This document shows, in pieces, positions 33,801 to 43,284 of a stretch of DNA of 64,000 nucleotides. Both the position numbers and the translations under genes were made by a program. The notes under the pieces are model-generated. The model did no database searches and was not told the DNA's origin. It saw nothing but the letters and a program-made list of their open reading frames with translations. Source of the stretch: Carposina sasakii (taxonomy: Eukaryota; Arthropoda; Insecta; Lepidoptera; Carposinidae); the NCBI GenBank assembly GCA_014607495.2, contig CP053160.1, forward strand, positions 12,276,001 to 12,340,000, in the 5' to 3' direction. How positions within the stretch are numbered: position 1 is the first letter of the stretch; each line of letters begins with the position of its first letter.

Positions 33801-36426
33801 GTGTTACAGGTTATTCGGCAGGAATTAGGCGGGCAGCATTCGGTTCGACTATGCTTGCGATTTTATGAATGAACATAGCAAACCAGACAATTTTGCCGTA
33901 TACTGAAAATCGACCCGTGTACCTTCCCCATTCTCTTGCACAAAAATTATATCATGGTATTTTACTCTATGATATCTATCTATCCAATGTGCGTGTATGT
34001 TTATATGTATAGGTATATTACACGTCATATATAATTAACTCTGTACTAGGATTTTATGGAAATGGGATTAGATATGTCGTTTATTATAGCTGCATAGATT
34101 ATATGTAAACTTCAAATCCTTGGTAATATGAGTTTGAAAAAGGAACCATATTGCTCTGACCCCGTAAATAATGCGATAAGGGTAGGAAAATGATGATGAT
34201 GATTATGAGATTATAAGCCACCTAATCTGTGTGTGCCTAAGTAAAAAATTGTTTACTCGTATGTGGGTATCAAAGCTCTTTATCATTTATATTATGTACG
34301 CCTCCTATAATGACCTTTTCGAAAACAAACAACAACAAAGAAATCAATAAGGGTTTCTAACATTTACCTATACATTATCAATGTTTTTTTAACTCGCATA
34401 TGATAATATTTACTATAGGTACGATAACACAAAGCCCTATAGGCATTGATGTACCTATCTATATTATTATATGTAAAGGGCAATAGTCTACTGGAGTTAA
34501 GATGGCTGTATCAATACGCGATTAGGTCGTGGACCTGACATTTTATAAGCATAAAAGACTTCTGCGGTGAGTAACTAATATTCTACGAATATTTAAAGAC
34601 TATTGAATTATTCCAATTGTTGGCATAAGACACAATCTTGTATTATGGTAACATACTCGTATCTGACTAATTGTACTTATTAGCACTATTACCAATCACC
34701 ACAATGAAATAATAACAACCCTTACATTCTTAGTGGTAACTATTGTCTTTGTGTGGTAGTAGTAATTTAAAGATGCCAATTCTTTTTTTAATATTCATCA
34801 TCATCATCAGCCTATTACAGTCCACTGCTGGACGTAAGCCTCCCCGGGGGCATGCTACAAGACTGCCGTGGGGGGTATTTGCCCATAGTCACCACGCTGG
34901 GCAGGCGGGTTGGTGACCGCAGTTTGTATTTTGGACTATGTTGTCAACACGGGAGGCGCTGCTGCCCACCTCTCGGAAACCCTTAATCGCCTTGTACGAT
35001 ACCCACGGGCAGACATTTTTATATTAATAATCATTATTTTTAGTATTTAAGTTTGATTAATATAATTGGTATGCGCATAAGATAAAATACCCTATTACTT
35101 ATAATATTTTAATATATATATATATGTGTATACAGTTGGTGGGTCTTAATAAATAAATAAATTACGATAGATGATTCTACTCTGCCGCATGGTGCCGGCA
35201 GAGTACGAGTAGAATTCGTACCACCCCATGTCTGCCCGTAGGAGGCGATTAAGGGTTTCCGGTGGGTAGCAGCGCCTCCCGTGTTGACAACATAGTCCAA
35301 AATAAAAACTGCGGTAACCAACCCGCCTGCCAGAGTGGTGACTATGGGCAAATACCCCCCATGGCAGTCTTGTGGCGTGCCATGGGGGAGGTCTACGTCC
35401 AGCAGTGACTGCAATAGGCTGATGATAATGATGATGAGATGATACTGGGAGTAAAAGGCTGCAATTAATTTACCTGTAGCATAAACTATCAGAGTGATCG
35501 ATGGGTTCGCCTCTTCAGTGGGAGGAAGGAAGCAGACGAGAGGTAACGTCACTCCGGCAGGGTTGGACTCATTCCAGAAGGTCTCCATGCAGTACTCCCA
35601 AGTCTCGAGTAAAGGCGGGTTGTTGAAGGGCATGAATAGGGAGCCGTTCAGTAACAGGTAGAATTCGTCTTCGTCCCTTTGGTCTGGCTCTAGTTTGTAT
35701 CTGAAAAAGGTTTTGAATTGGTATGGGACAAACTAAGAAATTGAAGAAAATTAAAGAAAATCTTTCTAAATTCAATAGATGTGAATTAAAAGTCAAAAAC
35801 TAAACTATATTGTATAGGTATTTCGCTGTTTATATTACGTGAGCCATTGGGCAACAGCGTGTGGTATTATCAACATAGCATTCCCAATCTCACCTAGTCC
35901 ATAAGCAAACAGTGTCGTTACGATCTTTGCCGACCATGAAATTAAAATTTACGTGACTCTCAGATGCTCAATGACTAATTCTGATACCTAGGAATCTTTA
36001 GCGACTGCATATTTTGTCAGTGATAGGTATTTTTTCTATTACATTATTTTTTCCACAAAATTAAAGAGATTGCGTTGTCTCATCCGGTATCTCATGACTT
36101 AAAAGAAAACAAAGATAGCTAATATAGTATTTAAAGATTAAGAACTAACAGAAGATAGTGTTAATAAATACGTTTTCGATATAGAAGGTAATTACATATG
36201 CAAAGCACCTGTCGTAGCTGCAAGGGTTGCGGACGATTGTTTCGAATACATTGCTGTCATAGGTAAACATGTGGGTTTCGTTCGCCGTATGGAAGATGGG
36301 TTGAAACGTCAATGAAGTGCGTGTACAGACTTTAGTTTCTACCCCGCCTTCGATGACAAAGCTCAGGTTTTGGCCGCTTGCGCAGCATTTTGGGACGACT
36401 GGAAGCTGTTTCTTCACTTCTTCATC
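24700..36426 (-). CDS. Methuselah-like G-protein-coupled receptor (multi-exon; start exon not found)
   Basis: A seven-helix plasma-membrane receptor of the arthropod Methuselah-like family (class B type). Joining nine minus-strand exons gives 1476 nt in frame: 36426-36209, 35700-35474, 33613-33428, 32927-32849, 32097-31916, 29737-29612, 27571-27415, 26231-26042, 24810-24700. All junctions are GT/AG with matching phases. In the resulting 491 residues the ectodomain is about 1-148, TM1-2 149-210, TM3 211-236 with the signature FFWLNVMCFD, TM4 237-297, TM5 298-339 (LPYFYGPVAV), the third loop 340-391, TM6-7 392-455 (VIMGLSWVLE; NALQGVVIFAIYV) and the tail 456-491. The length fits the family once a signal peptide is added. 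No exon encoding that peptide was found upstream; it must end in phase 0. The ligand is unknown; family members have been linked to ageing, stress and hormone responses. Confidence 0.93.
25896..26033. mobile_element. MITE copy inside GPCR intron, next to the TM6-7 splice donor
   Basis: Diverged relative of 6821-6958: left end TTTGGTCTATTCTGAC, right end the inverse of CTGTGGCCAATTTTGAC, with internal TTTACATAAAGAATGG shared. It starts only about seven bases inside the intron following the exon at 26042-26231. Confidence 0.65.
26042..26231 (-). CDS. GPCR exon: TM6-TM7
   Basis: The acceptor CACACAG precedes it and the donor is AAG|GTAGGT at 26042/26041. It encodes FRTCCMLSVIMGLSWVLEVV (TM6), a short loop with NGSS, then FDLINALQGVVIFAIYVMQQ (TM7), ending SYVK. 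The G-L-S-W and L-Q-G-V motifs are the conserved TM6/TM7 marks of Methuselah-like receptors. Entry phase 2, exit phase 0. Confidence 0.92.
27091..27229 (-). pseudogene. Decayed tandem copy (A) of the third-loop exon
   Basis: Between a CTGTAG acceptor and an ACAA|GTAAGTATG donor the minus strand reads GWMRMGTVLEQSLF, matching DDWVRLGTVLGQ of the working exon at 27415. The frame then shifts to a neighbouring one (LEAALDNVKVK) and hits stops, so the copy cannot encode the whole loop. Splice-like ends remain. Confidence 0.6.
27264..27400 (-). pseudogene. Decayed tandem copy (B) of the third-loop exon
   Basis: Starting right after TTTTATTAG, the frame reads DAMSVALGQIFLKLERATTE, AAKSTKY then TAA. 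It aligns with the loop exon (WVRLGTVLGQTIPTLERST, then DAAPVN). The former donor has become AT|GTATAAG. Only 14 bases separate it from the donor of the working exon, too few for an intron, so it cannot be spliced as a neighbouring exon. Confidence 0.65.
27415..27571 (-). CDS. GPCR exon: third intracellular loop
   Basis: The acceptor TATTCTAG and the strong donor AAAAT|GTAAGT bound 157 nt, phase 1 in and phase 2 out. It encodes LDLTHSEFSTTDDWVRLGTV, LGQTIPTLERSTSPPDAAP and then NQRLKKYNK leading into TM6. The loop is longer and more acidic/Thr-Ser-rich than I expect for the family. Two broken copies lie immediately downstream (27264-27400, 27091-27229). Confidence 0.88.
27575..29610. other. 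GPCR intron (TM5 to loop exon)
   Basis: About 2 kb of AT-rich intron. A short scrap of the SINE-like repeat tail (GGGGGATAGTGGGCGTGACT) lies near 28677-28710, and an old repeat fragment is at 29425-29510 (CTTCACTAGAATACATCAGC, TTTCCTTCCGTACAT). Nothing else recognised. Confidence 0.6.
29612..29737 (-). CDS. GPCR exon: extracellular loop 2 end and TM5
   Basis: The acceptor TTTGCCAG and donor ACTC|GTAAGT bound 126 nt, phase 1 in and phase 1 out. It encodes DQAALPYFYGPVAVILVSNI (start of TM5) followed by FFFTSRAFAVHYDKLKDV. The Y-F-Y-G-P block before TM5 is a strong family mark. Confidence 0.92.
29828..30152. mobile_element. Nested MITEs in a GPCR intron
   Basis: The outer element has ends GTGCCTTTACACCATGCTAC and the imperfect inverse (GTAGCATTGCACATCTCTGG, then TGGAAAGGCAGC), with a subterminal inverted GATATCCACCAAT pair. 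Inside it lies a second element with TTTTTCCACTAGACG ends (about 29918 and, inverted, 30075-30091) plus an extra internal direct copy of that end near 30000. An insertion of one MITE into another explains the layout. Confidence 0.7.
30155..31910. other. GPCR intron (TM4 to TM5)
   Basis: AT-rich intron sequence with a striking 27-bp palindrome at 30735-30761. No exon-like segment found. Confidence 0.6.
30735..30761. repeat. Perfect 13-bp-arm palindrome
   Basis: GTCATCGTTTAAA, one C, then TTTAAACGATGAC: both arms pair without mismatch. The flanks add a further partial repeat (AAAGTTTAAAG). It could be a cruciform former, a protein-binding palindrome or the remains of a hairpin element. Confidence 0.85.
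31916..32097 (-). CDS. GPCR exon: second intracellular loop, TM4, extracellular loop 2
   Basis: The acceptor CAATCCAG and donor AAAA|GTAAGTATT bound 182 nt, phase 2 in and phase 1 out. It encodes RRSMRRRFAWYCAYAVLLP and VILLIVTVTMEL (TM4), then LKPNFGVKGCWFK. The G-V-K-x-C-W-F block carries the conserved loop cysteine expected to pair with the one at the top of TM3. Confidence 0.93.
32196..32310 (-). repeat. SINE body fragment
   Basis: The segment from GTGTGTGCATGAATACTGCT through CACTCTCTATTCCCTCACAC to GAGAGAGAAAGGCGCAAC is a diverged copy of the SINE body at 45835-45925, in the same orientation. Confidence 0.65.
32849..32927 (-). CDS. GPCR exon: TM3
   Basis: A 79-nt exon between TTGTTACAG and TAAG|GTAAGA, phase 1 in and phase 2 out. 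It encodes AYLIQFSFVSCFFWLNVMCF followed by DTYLNVR. F-F-W-L-N-V-M-C is the most recognisable Methuselah-family motif. Without this exon the neighbouring phases would not match. Confidence 0.93.
32971..33235 (+). repeat. SINE-like repeat with (ATGT)n tail in a GPCR intron
   Basis: Near-identical to 12888-13145: TTCTATGCTGCTCTGGGAG, an A run, CTCCCGGGCATACTGTACAA, GTGGTTCTATCGGCCCTTGG, GGCGTGATTATATGTATG. It sits between the TM3 and TM1-2 exons, antisense to the gene. Confidence 0.85.
33240..33355 (+). repeat. Short interspersed repeat, relative at 34100-34205
   Basis: AATCCTTGGAAATATGAGTT, CCATATTACACGGACCCCGT and GGCATAAGGGCAGGAAAAT recur in order at 34110-34200 within the next intron. The combined span with the preceding SINE suggests they were inserted in sequence. 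Confidence 0.65.
33428..33613 (-). CDS. GPCR exon: TM1-TM2
   Basis: The acceptor TTGTTTCAG and donor ATGG|GTACTT bound 186 nt, phase 1 in and out. It encodes LLISVPFLLATAGVYIFITE (TM1), LRDTHGKALACHATCLAIAF (loop and TM2) and CLAATQL, ending ACSIM. E-L-R-x-x-H-G-K-x-L is the conserved first intracellular loop of this family. Confidence 0.93.
34797..35020 (+). repeat. 'CCTATTGCAGTCCACTGCTG'-family repeat, plus orientation
   Basis: CATCATCAGCCTATTACAGT, GACTGCCGTGGGGGGTATTT, TTTGGACTATGTTGTCAACA. It lacks the last 40 bases or so of the family. With the inverted copy 140 bp away at 35163-35436 it forms a large potential hairpin in the same intron. Confidence 0.88.
35163..35436 (-). repeat. 'CCTATTGCAGTCCACTGCTG'-family repeat, minus orientation
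   Basis: Full-length inverted copy (begins CTCTGCCGCATGGTGCCGGC, ends GCAGTGACTGCAATAGGCTG), lying directly before the second ectodomain exon. Confidence 0.88.
35474..35700 (-). CDS. GPCR exon: distal ectodomain
   Basis: The acceptor CTTTTTCAG and donor ACAG|GTAAAT bound 227 nt, phase 2 in and phase 1 out. It encodes YKLEPDQRDEDEFYLLLNGS, LFMPF, then LLETWEYCMETFWNESN and LVCFLPP, reaching TM1 at ITLIVYATG. The N-G-S-L block and paired cysteines match Methuselah-like ectodomains, and NGS and NES are potential N-glycosylation sites. Confidence 0.92.
36209..36426 (-). CDS. GPCR exon: proximal ectodomain
   Basis: The acceptor GTCAACAG begins 218 nt in phase 0; the donor is GACAG|GTGCTT, which makes the junction codon Arg and continues RYKLEP. 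It encodes DEEVKKQLPVVPKCCASGQN, FVIEGGVETKVC and ANETHMFTYDSN, ending NPCSYDR. The C-C pair and the C-S-x-x-R-Y block fit the start of the mature receptor, so only a signal-peptide exon should be missing. Confidence 0.88.
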
Positions 36427-36599
36427 CTGTTGACAAAGAGGTGAGTGGTTAGAAATATTTAAAATATACTACCAAAATAAAGACCAATTGAATATTAATT
36501 TCCTTTCATTATGTCTATTTGATCTACCTCAACTAAAATTCAATTTATTCCGTTAATTTCAATAGATTAATCGGACATAGATAATAAGCAGATACAGGA

Positions 36600-36912
36600 G
36601 GTCTACTCTGAAGTGACGATAAACGAAGTATCGGCCGAATATCGAGGTGTTTCCTACTACGAACTTCTTTCGATCGGATCAGTCGCGCCGTTTTTTCATT
36701 CGGTCCGATCGAACTCTATTTGACAGGTATAAGGCTAGATAATAAAAAGCTTATAATATTAGTCAATGTGAATTATTCTCTATGGTTCCGAATGAGTTGT
36801 GAACTCAGATGAATGAATCCGAAGCAATTTCGTAGTAGGGTCAAAGGCTTCGATTCGGTCGGGCTTCGGTCGGACCGAAAGATTCGAAAGCGGCATTTCA
36901 GAGTAGACCCCC
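36600..36912. mobile_element. MITE with GGTCTACTCTGAA inverted repeats
   Basis: GGTCTACTCTGAAGTG at the left and the inverse CATTTCAGAGTAGACCCC at the right, plus an inner pair TTTCCTACTACGAA / TTCGTAGTAGG. The interior is rich in TCGGACCGA-type short palindromes. No coding. The target duplication is not clear. Confidence 0.7.
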
Positions 36913-36914
36913 AG

Positions 36915-38700
36915 GTTATGTTTTGCATGTATGGCTTCATTCGCAAGATTTAAGCTATTATCTTGTCTTTGATGGCATAATTCACACAAAGCAGTCTATT
37001 TGCGGATATTCCCCCCACAATTTCCTATCTATTTAACAGACGCAATATAATATTATTAAAATTCAAAGCGCGTTCATCGTGAAATATATTACGTGTTTGC
37101 CATCAACTTTCCTGTCACTCAAGATTTCTGGAGATTTGAAATATCATTAGAAAAATAGGTCATTCCGCTTCAAACCAATTTGGGCGAGGACAAGTTAATT
37201 ATGACCTCCTTCCAAACAATGATAAATTGCGTGGATCATATGATGGGAGTTCATCAAAATTCATAAACAGTATTTGAACTTTGACGTGAGTATACGTTAG
37301 AAATACCGAGGTTAAAGCGGGCGTATTTTCGTACGAAATTGGTCACGTAGTATGAAAAATTGTTGGCCATAAGTAAAATGTAGTAAATACCCTTTTCGAG
37401 TGTGGATATTAAATATTAAACGTCAGTATCACATGGTATTGCGTACGTGAAGGTGTAGCGCGTGTCATATCACCGTGGTAGGTATCCCTTGTGGGGTTCT
37501 TATCTTAAAGATATTTATAGTTATACTTACATGTCTGCCGTTACCTTAACGAATTGTGGCAAAGATTGATATTTCCCTAAGGAACCTTTATTTATAATCC
37601 TTGTAAGCTCAAGTGAATATAACTGGCGTATAGTCATAATAACATGAAAAATAGGAATCGAATAAGAAAAAAATCGTACTCGCGAGTCTCGATATGAAGT
37701 TGTATTTATCCAGTTAATTAATTTACCTTCATGCTCATAAAGACATGTTACATATTGGATTGCGACCATTGGTGGTTATGTAAGTAAATTAGGAAAGGAG
37801 AAGTATTAGGTGGGTACCTACCTACCTATTCATCTAAAATTATCTATAAATAAATAATATTTCTGATGGATTTTGAGAAAGGGTTTGGCGTGAGATTATA
37901 TTTTTCTGTTTTACATTTTTCTTAAAATGCTTTCAATCATCTCACATTTGATTCCATTATTGCTTCTGCCTTTGTAATTTAATTTGCATATAACACGTAT
38001 TCGATTTCTAAATCAATCAAATCAAATGGAGCTTTTTGAAAGCTTCGTCGGCTTCTTCATTGAATTGCCGACACAAAAACGAAATTGACTAGAATCGACG
38101 TTTACCTGTTGATATAAAGACATGTAGAAAAGTGCCTATAAAGGTTCAATATGGGCACCCGCTCGTGCGTTATACTGCTTTCAAAGTAGATGACGCCCGT
38201 GAAAATGCTTCTGTACAAAGTCGCAAAGTTCATTTTCTCGTACCAACAGCAACTTCGAGAAGAACGCAATACATTACTTGTTAGATACGTGACATACCAA
38301 TAATGAGTGTCTACGAAGTCCACGTGGTACACGTCTCCAGTGTTTTTACGTTTTTTGCCTTTAAAGTTGAAATAGGCTTTATTGCACAATGTGAGAGATT
38401 GGGGAATTTGCCTGCTTCCGTTGTGATGGTCGTTTATCGTGGGAAACAAAACTATGATCTAATCTACCTTTTTTACATAAAAATGTATTTTTTACCGTTC
38501 GTTTCACTGTAGCTTCAAAACGGGTCGAAAGATTTATCAATACAGTTTGGAGGCTGCAGGGAAGGTTTGAACTCCTTGACATACTCAATTGAACGTGCTG
38601 CGATCGGTCTGCAGCAAATTTTGATGGAACTGCAACCTCTAGCCATACATAATCATTTGAGTGAATTTTAAATACTGCTAACTGATAATTGACGATATGC
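36915..38700. other. Region upstream of the GPCR exons; no exon confirmed
   Basis: Here or farther out the receptor's signal-peptide exon is expected. A minus-strand frame at 38102-38449 ends at a donor-like CAACAG|GTAAAC, but joining it to the exon at 36426 gives an early stop. A donor-like AT|GTAAGTAT at about 37534 has the same problem. Confidence 0.5.
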
Positions 38701-38714
38701 GTGTACTGGGAGTG

Positions 38715-38815
38715 AGTAACGAGATGACGGATAATAGGGATGAATGGAAGAAAAGTACATAATATTGCACCGACCCCAAATTAATGGGAACAGGGCAGGA
38801 AGATGATGACTGTTC
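38715..38815 (+). repeat. Interspersed repeat, inverse of 9650-9740
   Basis: GACGGATAATAGGGATGAAT, GCACCGACCCCAAATTAAT and GGGAACAGGGCAGGAAGAT pair with the block at 9.65 kb. Confidence 0.7.
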
Positions 38816-39349
38816 ACTGATCATCTGGTAAGATGTTATTAGTCTATCAAACATGAAAATATAAGAGAAAAACGTATCGATAACAATAATCCATCCAATA
38901 AACTAACCTACAACTTGTACATAAATGGGTGATCACGTACTTTTGTTTGCTTATCGTTTAGATAGACTATCTAAAACAAACAGAGGGCTCTATCCCGCTC
39001 CGTTATTGAGTATATTCTAATATTTAAGTCAATATTCTTAATTAGAGCTTCTTAACTAGAAGCTTAAATTAAAATCTATATTTAGTTGTACTTCATTATT
39101 TCTTGTGATAACTTCTTCACCTTGCCGAAAATTTATCAGAATATTTTCGTTAATTTGAGTAGATAAAGAAAAATCTGCCTTATTGCGATAGTTTCCAAAA
39201 GATCAAAACTCTTTCACTGCCAGTTTCTCAAAAGCTGATCCACTGATGACCAGTTTAACTTATAGATACAATATGCACACAGGATTTGTTGTCTTGTACT
39301 TACAATGCTTATTTACTTAAGTGTTGATAATCATGTACATTATCCGCGT

Positions 39350-39425
39350 GATGCCGGCAGAGTAGAGTTTGTACCAACCATGCCTGTATCCGAGGCGTTT
39401 GAGGTAGCGCCTCCCGTGCTCATAG
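39350..39425 (-). repeat. Scrap of the 'CCTATTGCAGTCC' repeat
   Basis: GTGATGCCGGCAGAGTAGAG and AGCGCCTCCCGTGCT match the 3' portion of the family in reverse orientation. Confidence 0.6.
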
Positions 39426-39429
39426 TACG

Positions 39430-40605
39430 TGCCCGTATAGTCTTATGCGTCCAACATGGACTAGGCTGAACGGTACAATTGTCAGGTTCGATATTTAGGT
39501 ACTAAAAAAAAAGCCAAGTGGAGCGGAGCACCAGGGCGTACAAACCTCAAGGTTTACCGTTCATTGACTCGAGACGTTTTCCGTTCAACTAAAAATAAGA
39601 ATTTTTCTTTATGTGTGCAAAACGTTGCTTCATCAAACAAGACTAGGTCGTGGAAGCCCTTTAGATTCCTTAGTATGCGAGTGCAGCTTATTGCTGTTTC
39701 CGTTACATAGAATTTGATTTTGTACCTTAAAGGTATATAACCAGTATTTGTATGACCTCTGCGTTTATGAGGAAATGGGTAGTAATTTAAAATTATTAAA
39801 AAAATATAATTATGTGATGTAACATGGTTTTCGGCTATGACGTTGCTTGTACCAAACGAAGTTCACCCTTAGGTGACAAGTGTCTGTGGCACGGGTATCA
39901 TTGCGTTGGCTTAGTTTGATCACATCAAGGGACAGAAGACCTTAAGATATAAATCACATAACGCGTTCCTAGGGTCTTTGATCCTATAGGTTCCGTTTTT
40001 CTAAAAAAAATATAAAAAATGGTCCCGTTACTAGAGATTTACGTTGCTATCACGAAATAACGTTAATTAGTTTTCAGGAACTTGTAAGTTTCCTAAGTAT
40101 TACACTTTTTTAACAATATTGAATAACGTTTTCCTACTAGCTCCAAGGAAGCCTGGGCCACATTATACCAAATATTGACATTCTATTACCCGTAACCGCT
40201 TCCCTCCTGTTATGTAATTTTCATAGAAATATATGACGAAAATCTTTCGTAATTATATTTCCAAAGACAGAATTGGATATAACTGTGTATATAGGTACTT
40301 GTACATTATTTAACTCTGAATTAAACGCAGATCAATGGGTTGTCATATATTTTCATATTCTTATGCTTTTACATAAAAAACTAGGAGCAATAGATGCGCA
40401 GTATGCATATAAATCTACCAGTAAGAATTCGAGAGTCTTCTACTGTGAAGGTATTCAAGTCAAGAGTAACTGAGCACTTACCTATTCATGATTTTTATTT
40501 TTATTTTCAATTTGAATTTGCACCATTGCACTACCTACACATTCTCACCAGAAATAGTGGTTAACCGGTAGAGAATGCTACATAGCATTAAGCCCATGTA
40601 CACTG
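39430..40605. other. Intergenic DNA, no gene seen
   Basis: AT-rich. The open frame at 40273-40473 has no recognisable features. Confidence 0.5.
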
Positions 40606-40664
40606 TTTAAATGTGCAATAAAGAATTTTATTATTATTATAAATAAACTACGATACCCTGAACA

Positions 40665-40925
40665 GATGCGGGGCTTCACTGAAGGAGGCTGCTGAACATC
40701 AGCTGCATCTCTTTCGGTGCATGTCATAAGAGTCGACTAAGATGCTCAGGGGAATCTCGTTTGCATCTGATATCTATCTATGTGGGAATCTCTTGTGACA
40801 AGACTGATCGTGTATATCTAGTCCCGCTATGCTAAACGTGGCTGTAGAATATCCTTTGTGATCCAGTTCTGGCTAACTCGTTTCGGGTAATGAGCCGTTT
40901 TCTATCTTTAATTTTTTTCTGTCTT
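40665..40925 (+). repeat. Old interspersed repeat, longest copy
   Basis: Runs from GATGCGGGGCTTCACTGAAG through ATCTCTTTCGGTGCATGTCA, TAAGAGTCGACTAAGATGCT and CTAAACGTGGCTGTAGAATA to CCAGTTCTGGCTA. Best-preserved layout of the family seen at 5465, 19755, 42660 and 53545. Non-coding and of unknown class. It is preceded by an AATAAAGAATTTTATTATT tail (40616-40636) of another repeat. Confidence 0.65.
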
Positions 40926-41705
40926 CTACGAATATATAGGTACATAGGTACATAGTTGCGATCCTATGCATGTGCGCACAGTTACTTAGTGATATCTTCT
41001 CCCAGAGAGCACCTGGGTAAGATACGAGTATCTATATTTTGTTTTTTTTTTATTACTTTTAGGCTATAGGGATCGGATTTTTAGCGAATGTTCTAGTAGC
41101 AAAATATTTTCACATAAAGCTAGTGTTTACTGTTTATGTATGACATGCGAGTACGAATAGTTTAATATAAAATATTCTGCCACTGTAACACCCGATAAAA
41201 TCTGAGACGAGACAGTCGAAAAGAGGGTACTCTCGAGAGGGCTCTTCGAGTTATTCTTCAATGGCTAAGTGTAATTTAAGTCAACGAATAATACAGGGGT
41301 AAAACCACAGGCGAACCTCATCATTCGTATTAACATTATCCCGCGACATTGCTCGTCCGCGACATTTATCCCGCGGGGATAGTATATCCAAAGAATTCAC
41401 ATACTAACAGAATCCTATCTCCCGAATGTGCGTAGGCAACGCAATCTCTTTAAGTGGCATCCACGGAGACTTGGTTCTTATCGAGCCTTATTTGTTATTT
41501 ATTCTGCTGCTCAGGACCCTGAATCATGAGGGAAGAGCAGAGAGGAGGAGTTGAGAGAAAAATAGTGTCCCCGTTGAGCGGATGACAGGCGATGAAGTGA
41601 GAATAATAAGGCAAGTACAAACTTTTTGACGGATCATGTAATGAATATATCGTGGTTTATTTCGCGTTCCTCTTACGCACAATGACATAAACATCATCCG
41701 CCCTA

Positions 41706-41978
41706 TTACCATAAATCTTCTTCTTCAGCCTATTGCAGTCCACTGCTGGACGTAGGCCTCCCCCAGGGCACGCCACAAGACTGCCATGGGGGGTATTTGC
41801 CCATAGTCACCACACTGGGCAGGCGGGTTGGTGACCGCAGTGTGATTTTCGGACTATGTTGTCAGCACGGGAGGCGCTGCTGCCCACCTCCCGGAAACCC
41901 TTAATCGCCTCGTACGATACCCACGGGCAGACATGGGGTGGTACAAACTCTACTCTGCCGGCACCACGCGGCTAATTA
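41706..41978 (+). repeat. 'CCTATTGCAGTCCACTGCTG'-family repeat, full length
   Basis: Begins CTTCTTCTTCAGCCTATTGC and ends CTCTGCCGGCACCACGCGG. It is the best-preserved copy in the window. Confidence 0.9.
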
Positions 41979-42224
41979 CCATAAATATGCAATGCAATAT
42001 AGGTACATACATGTACCAACTGTGTTCCCGCACCCTTATTACCTAACTAGCAAAAGCAAAGCGATAGCGAAAATTTTACAAAAATCGCTGATTGCTTGTC
42101 AAATTCGTATTACGTAAAATGAATTTCAAAGGAACTTTGACATTTCAAGGCGAATATTGTACAATTTTCGCTTTGCTTCGGCTTTACTATTGCTTTTACG
42201 TAATCAGGGGGCTGGACAAAACTG

Positions 42225-42345
42225 CAGGATAACTAAGAAAATCCTACAGTCACGCAATCCTATGACTACCAATATAGTAGAGCTATATGTAAAAGATCAG
42301 TGACAAGTTGCTAGGTCATCGTCTGAAAGTAGATACACTAAACTT
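42225..42345 (-). repeat. Old interspersed repeat, minus orientation
   Basis: ACTGCAGGATAACTAAGA and GTGACAAGTTGCTAGGTC are reverse-complement matches to the 3' part of 53545-53770. Confidence 0.5.
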
Positions 42346-42659
42346 CTTATTCGACTCGAACTCGAACATGCCGAACACAATACACTGCCACGACAAGCAT
42401 ATCCTCGTGGTTCTTAGTTCATGACCTGAATACTGTCCCTGAAATTGCATTGTTTTACTGAATAACAACGAAGGTTTTTATTTAATGGTCGAGTAAATTC
42501 TTTGATGTCCCGAGAGATTACCAAAAATAGATCAACTTGTGCTATCAATCTTCCATTTAGACTTTTGGATGGAAGTAATTTCGGTAAGTACATTGAAGTC
42601 TTTTTTTATAATGCTTTTAAATAAGTCCAGTTGTTGTATTCTACTTATTAAGAAATATC

Positions 42660-42860
42660 TGAATTATTGTGTTGAAGCGGGGCGGTACATCAGCTGCATC
42701 TCCTTCCGTGCACGTCGTAAGAGTCGGCTGAGGAACTCTGGCATTCTCTCATGTGAGGAGCTAAAAAATTGTCACTGATCTTTGGCATTTGTCCCCATTA
42801 TGTCAACGTGGCTGAGGGATCTCTCTTATGATCGTTCAATTCTTGCTACAATTTTCTCTC
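42660..42860 (+). repeat. Old interspersed repeat copy
   Basis: GCATCTCCTTCCGTGCACGT, GTAAGAGTCGGCTGAGGAAC, ATTGTCACTGATC and GATCGTTCAATTCTTGCTA. The overlapping open frame is not a gene. Confidence 0.65.
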
Positions 42861-43284
42861 AACCTCTAGTTCCTTGTATGTCTGCCGTAGTTTGTTCATT
42901 AGAAGTGTAATAACTTTAATAGCGATTTGTAATAGCGATAGCCATATTAAGTTTTAATACTTTACGTAATAGGACAATGATTATAACCATCTTCCACGAA
43001 TGGGCTGTATATCTGGGCATATATATGGGGACTATCAAAAGGGAAAGTTCCGCTCTCACATATAAGGAAAATCTAAACATTTCACCGTCAGATACTGAAA
43101 TGATGGAGGGTAATTTTATACAGCCTCCACTTCTATACGATCTGGCAAAGATCTATGTGAAAATATCATAGTAGATACTATAAGCTCTCATGTTTCGCGG
43201 GTTTCTTGGAAAGATATAGTCAATACTTCAATTTAGCCGTCACTACACGTCCATAATATAACATAACAAAATAGCTTTCCCGTA

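Noticed and set aside
35109..35473. Continuation of the minus-strand ectodomain frame past the donor at 35474
   Set aside because: It runs into intron sequence and an antisense interspersed repeat; the phase of the TM1 exon requires splicing at 35474.
37527..37769. Minus-strand frame with a strong AT|GTAAGTAT donor, considered as a receptor 5' exon
   Set aside because: Phase does not fit: the joined frame reads into TGA after a few codons.
38102..38449. 115-codon minus-strand frame ending at a donor-like CAACAG|GTAAAC, considered as the receptor's first exon
   Set aside because: Joined to the exon at 36426 it meets a stop within a few codons, and it has no signal peptide or family motif.
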